Origin: Actinomycetes bacterium | GTDB taxonomy: Bacteria; Actinomycetota; Actinomycetes; Prado026 | Assembly (NCBI GenBank): GCA_025455945.1 | Contig: JALOLN010000153.1 | Coordinates: 1-6,418 of the forward strand | Direction: 5' to 3' | Length of the DNA stretch: 6,418 bases | Shown here: positions 5,340 through 6,418 of the stretch, piece by piece | How positions within the stretch are numbered: the first letter of the stretch is position 1 | Layout of the letters: every line of letters begins with the position of its first letter | Made by a program: the position numbers and the translations under genes | The notes under the pieces: generated by a model | Databases searched by the model: none | What the model saw: the letters and a program-made list of their open reading frames with translations, nothing else | What the model was told of the DNA's origin: nothing

Positions 5340-6418
5340 ATGCTGCTGCTGAACCCCGCCACGTACGACCCGACGTTCCTCGCCGAGGACGACCGTGCCG
5401 CCATGCGCGACCTCGTGGCGTTCTTCGAGGGCAAGGGACTGGCCGAGATGAAGGCCGAGTACCACGCGGGCACCTGGTACAAGGACTTCCTCGACCTGGT
5501 CGCGACGCGCCGGCTGTTCGCTCGCGTGGCGACGCCGGCCGGGGTCGGGGCGCTCATCGGCGACGACGACGCCCGGTGGGACACCGCGCGGCTCAATGAG
5601 CTCAACGAGCTCCTCGGCTTCTACTCGCTGGACCACTGGTACGCCTGGCAGGTCACGGTGCTCGGCCTCGGCCCGGTCTGGACCAGCGCCAACGAGGGCG
5701 CGAAGCGGCTGGTCGGCGAGCTGCTGCGCGAGGGCGGGATCTTCGGGTTCGGCCTGTCCGAGCGCACGCACGGCGCGGACATCTACTCGACCGACATGAT
5801 CCTGACCCGGTCCGCGGACTACTACATCGGCAACGGCAACGAGGCGGCTCGCCTGAGCGTCTTCGGGCGGTTCGCCGACGACGACCCCGAGCATCCGGGC
5901 GAGTACGTCTTCTTCCTGGCCGACACGAAGCACCCGAGCTACGAGCTGGTGAAGAACACCGTCCAGTCGCAGATGTACGTCTCGGAGTTCGTGCTGCACG
6001 ACTACCCGGTGACCGAGGCCGACCTGCTGCACGTCGGCAAGCCGGCGTGGGACGCCGCGCTCGCGACGGTCAACGTCGGCAAGGTCAACCTCGGCTGGGC
6101 CTCGATCGGGATCTGCGAGCACGCGTTCTTCGAGTCGGTCTCGCACGCCAACAACCGCGTGCTGTACGGCCGGACGGTCACGAGCTTCCCGCACGTGCGC
6201 CGGATGCTCGCCGACGCCTACGCACGGCTGCTCGCGATGAAGCTCTTCGCCGCGCGCTCGGCGGACTACCTGCGCGCCGCCTCGGCCGAGGACCGCCGCT
6301 TCCTGCTCTACAACCCGATCACGAAGATGAAGGTGACCAGCGAGGGCGAGCGGGTGATCAACCTGCTCTGGGAGGTCATCGCCGCGCGCGGGTTCGAGAA
6401 GGACACGTACTTCGAGTC
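5340..6418 (+). CDS. Acyl-CoA dehydrogenase/oxidase-family flavoprotein, 3' end cut
   Basis: The first 359 residues are present and the frame runs off the window end. The reading frame is open throughout, with strong G/C third-position bias. The family is recognised from the central block GFGLSERTHGADIYST (136-151), which corresponds to the FAD/substrate segment usually read as TEPxAGSD, and from YYIGNGNEA (161-169). A later helical region contains NNRVLYGRTVTSFPHVRRML (271-290), matching the C-terminal FAD-contacting helices with their Arg and Phe-Pro. Acyl-CoA dehydrogenases oxidise acyl-CoA to trans-2-enoyl-CoA with FAD and pass electrons to ETF, and so to menaquinone. The catalytic glutamate usually lies further on and is not visible. 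With 359 residues already read and the domain unfinished, the protein is probably longer than the classic 380-400-residue enzymes. The exact substrate class cannot be assigned. Confidence 0.85.
   Translation, partial: MLLLNPATYDPTFLAEDDRAAMRDLVAFFEGKGLAEMKAEYHAGTWYKDFLDLVATRRLFARVATPAGVGALIGDDDARWDTARLNELNELLGFYSLDHWYAWQVTVLGLGPVWTSANEGAKRLVGELLREGGIFGFGLSERTHGADIYSTDMILTRSADYYIGNGNEAARLSVFGRFADDDPEHPGEYVFFLADTKHPSYELVKNTVQSQMYVSEFVLHDYPVTEADLLHVGKPAWDAALATVNVGKVNLGWASIGICEHAFFESVSHANNRVLYGRTVTSFPHVRRMLADAYARLLAMKLFAARSADYLRAASAEDRRFLLYNPITKMKVTSEGERVINLLWEVIAARGFEKDTYFE

Noticed and set aside
2336..5605. Long open frame on the - strand (over 1000 codons)
   Set aside because: It lies antisense to the permease, menE, menA and the acyl-CoA dehydrogenase start. 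It is Arg/Gly/Ala-rich with no recognisable domain, which is expected of GC-rich antisense frames.
5091..6194. Open frame on the - strand opposite the acyl-CoA dehydrogenase gene
   Set aside because: The + strand has clear family motifs and a strong Shine-Dalgarno; the - frame has neither.

Overview
The window is about 75% G+C (estimated by eye). It has short intergenic gaps, GTG starts and TANNNT-type -10 boxes directly upstream of start codons, which points to a high-GC actinobacterium. A Cellulomonas-like member of the Micrococcales is plausible, but the sequence does not prove a genus. All recognisable genes lie on the + strand. The many long reading frames on the - strand are composition shadows.

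Region 1 (1-985): a gene-free, very G-rich leader carries two adjacent minisatellites, a 12-bp unit repeated six times and a 13-bp unit repeated eleven times. A TetR-family regulator gene follows. Its reading frame is broken inside the DNA-binding domain: a normal-looking N-terminal tail is read in one frame and everything from the recognition helix onward in another, and the first helix is missing. It is annotated as a pseudogene, with a sequencing or assembly error as the alternative.

Region 2 (986-2471): an ABC exporter operon consists of an ATPase and an overlapping ABC-2 permease of the drug-export (DrrA/DrrB-like) type. A small inverted repeat over its -10 box is a candidate operator for the TetR protein. 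If the regulator is truly broken, the exporter may be derepressed.

Region 3 (2472-5101): two menaquinone biosynthesis genes, menE (O-succinylbenzoyl-CoA synthetase) and menA (1,4-dihydroxy-2-naphthoate polyprenyltransferase), each appear to have their own leaderless promoter. The gap between them holds four copies of a 22-bp element, two in each orientation, with an identical 52-bp step within each pair. This is the most unusual structure in the window and looks like a REP/BIME-type extragenic palindrome cluster.

Region 4 (5102-6418): a hairpin and a short 21-bp tandem repeat follow menA. Then comes a gene with a strong Shine-Dalgarno sequence for an acyl-CoA dehydrogenase/oxidase-family flavoprotein, cut by the window end. 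No RNA genes, insertion sequences, integrases or CRISPR arrays were seen. No convincing new multi-gene system was found.
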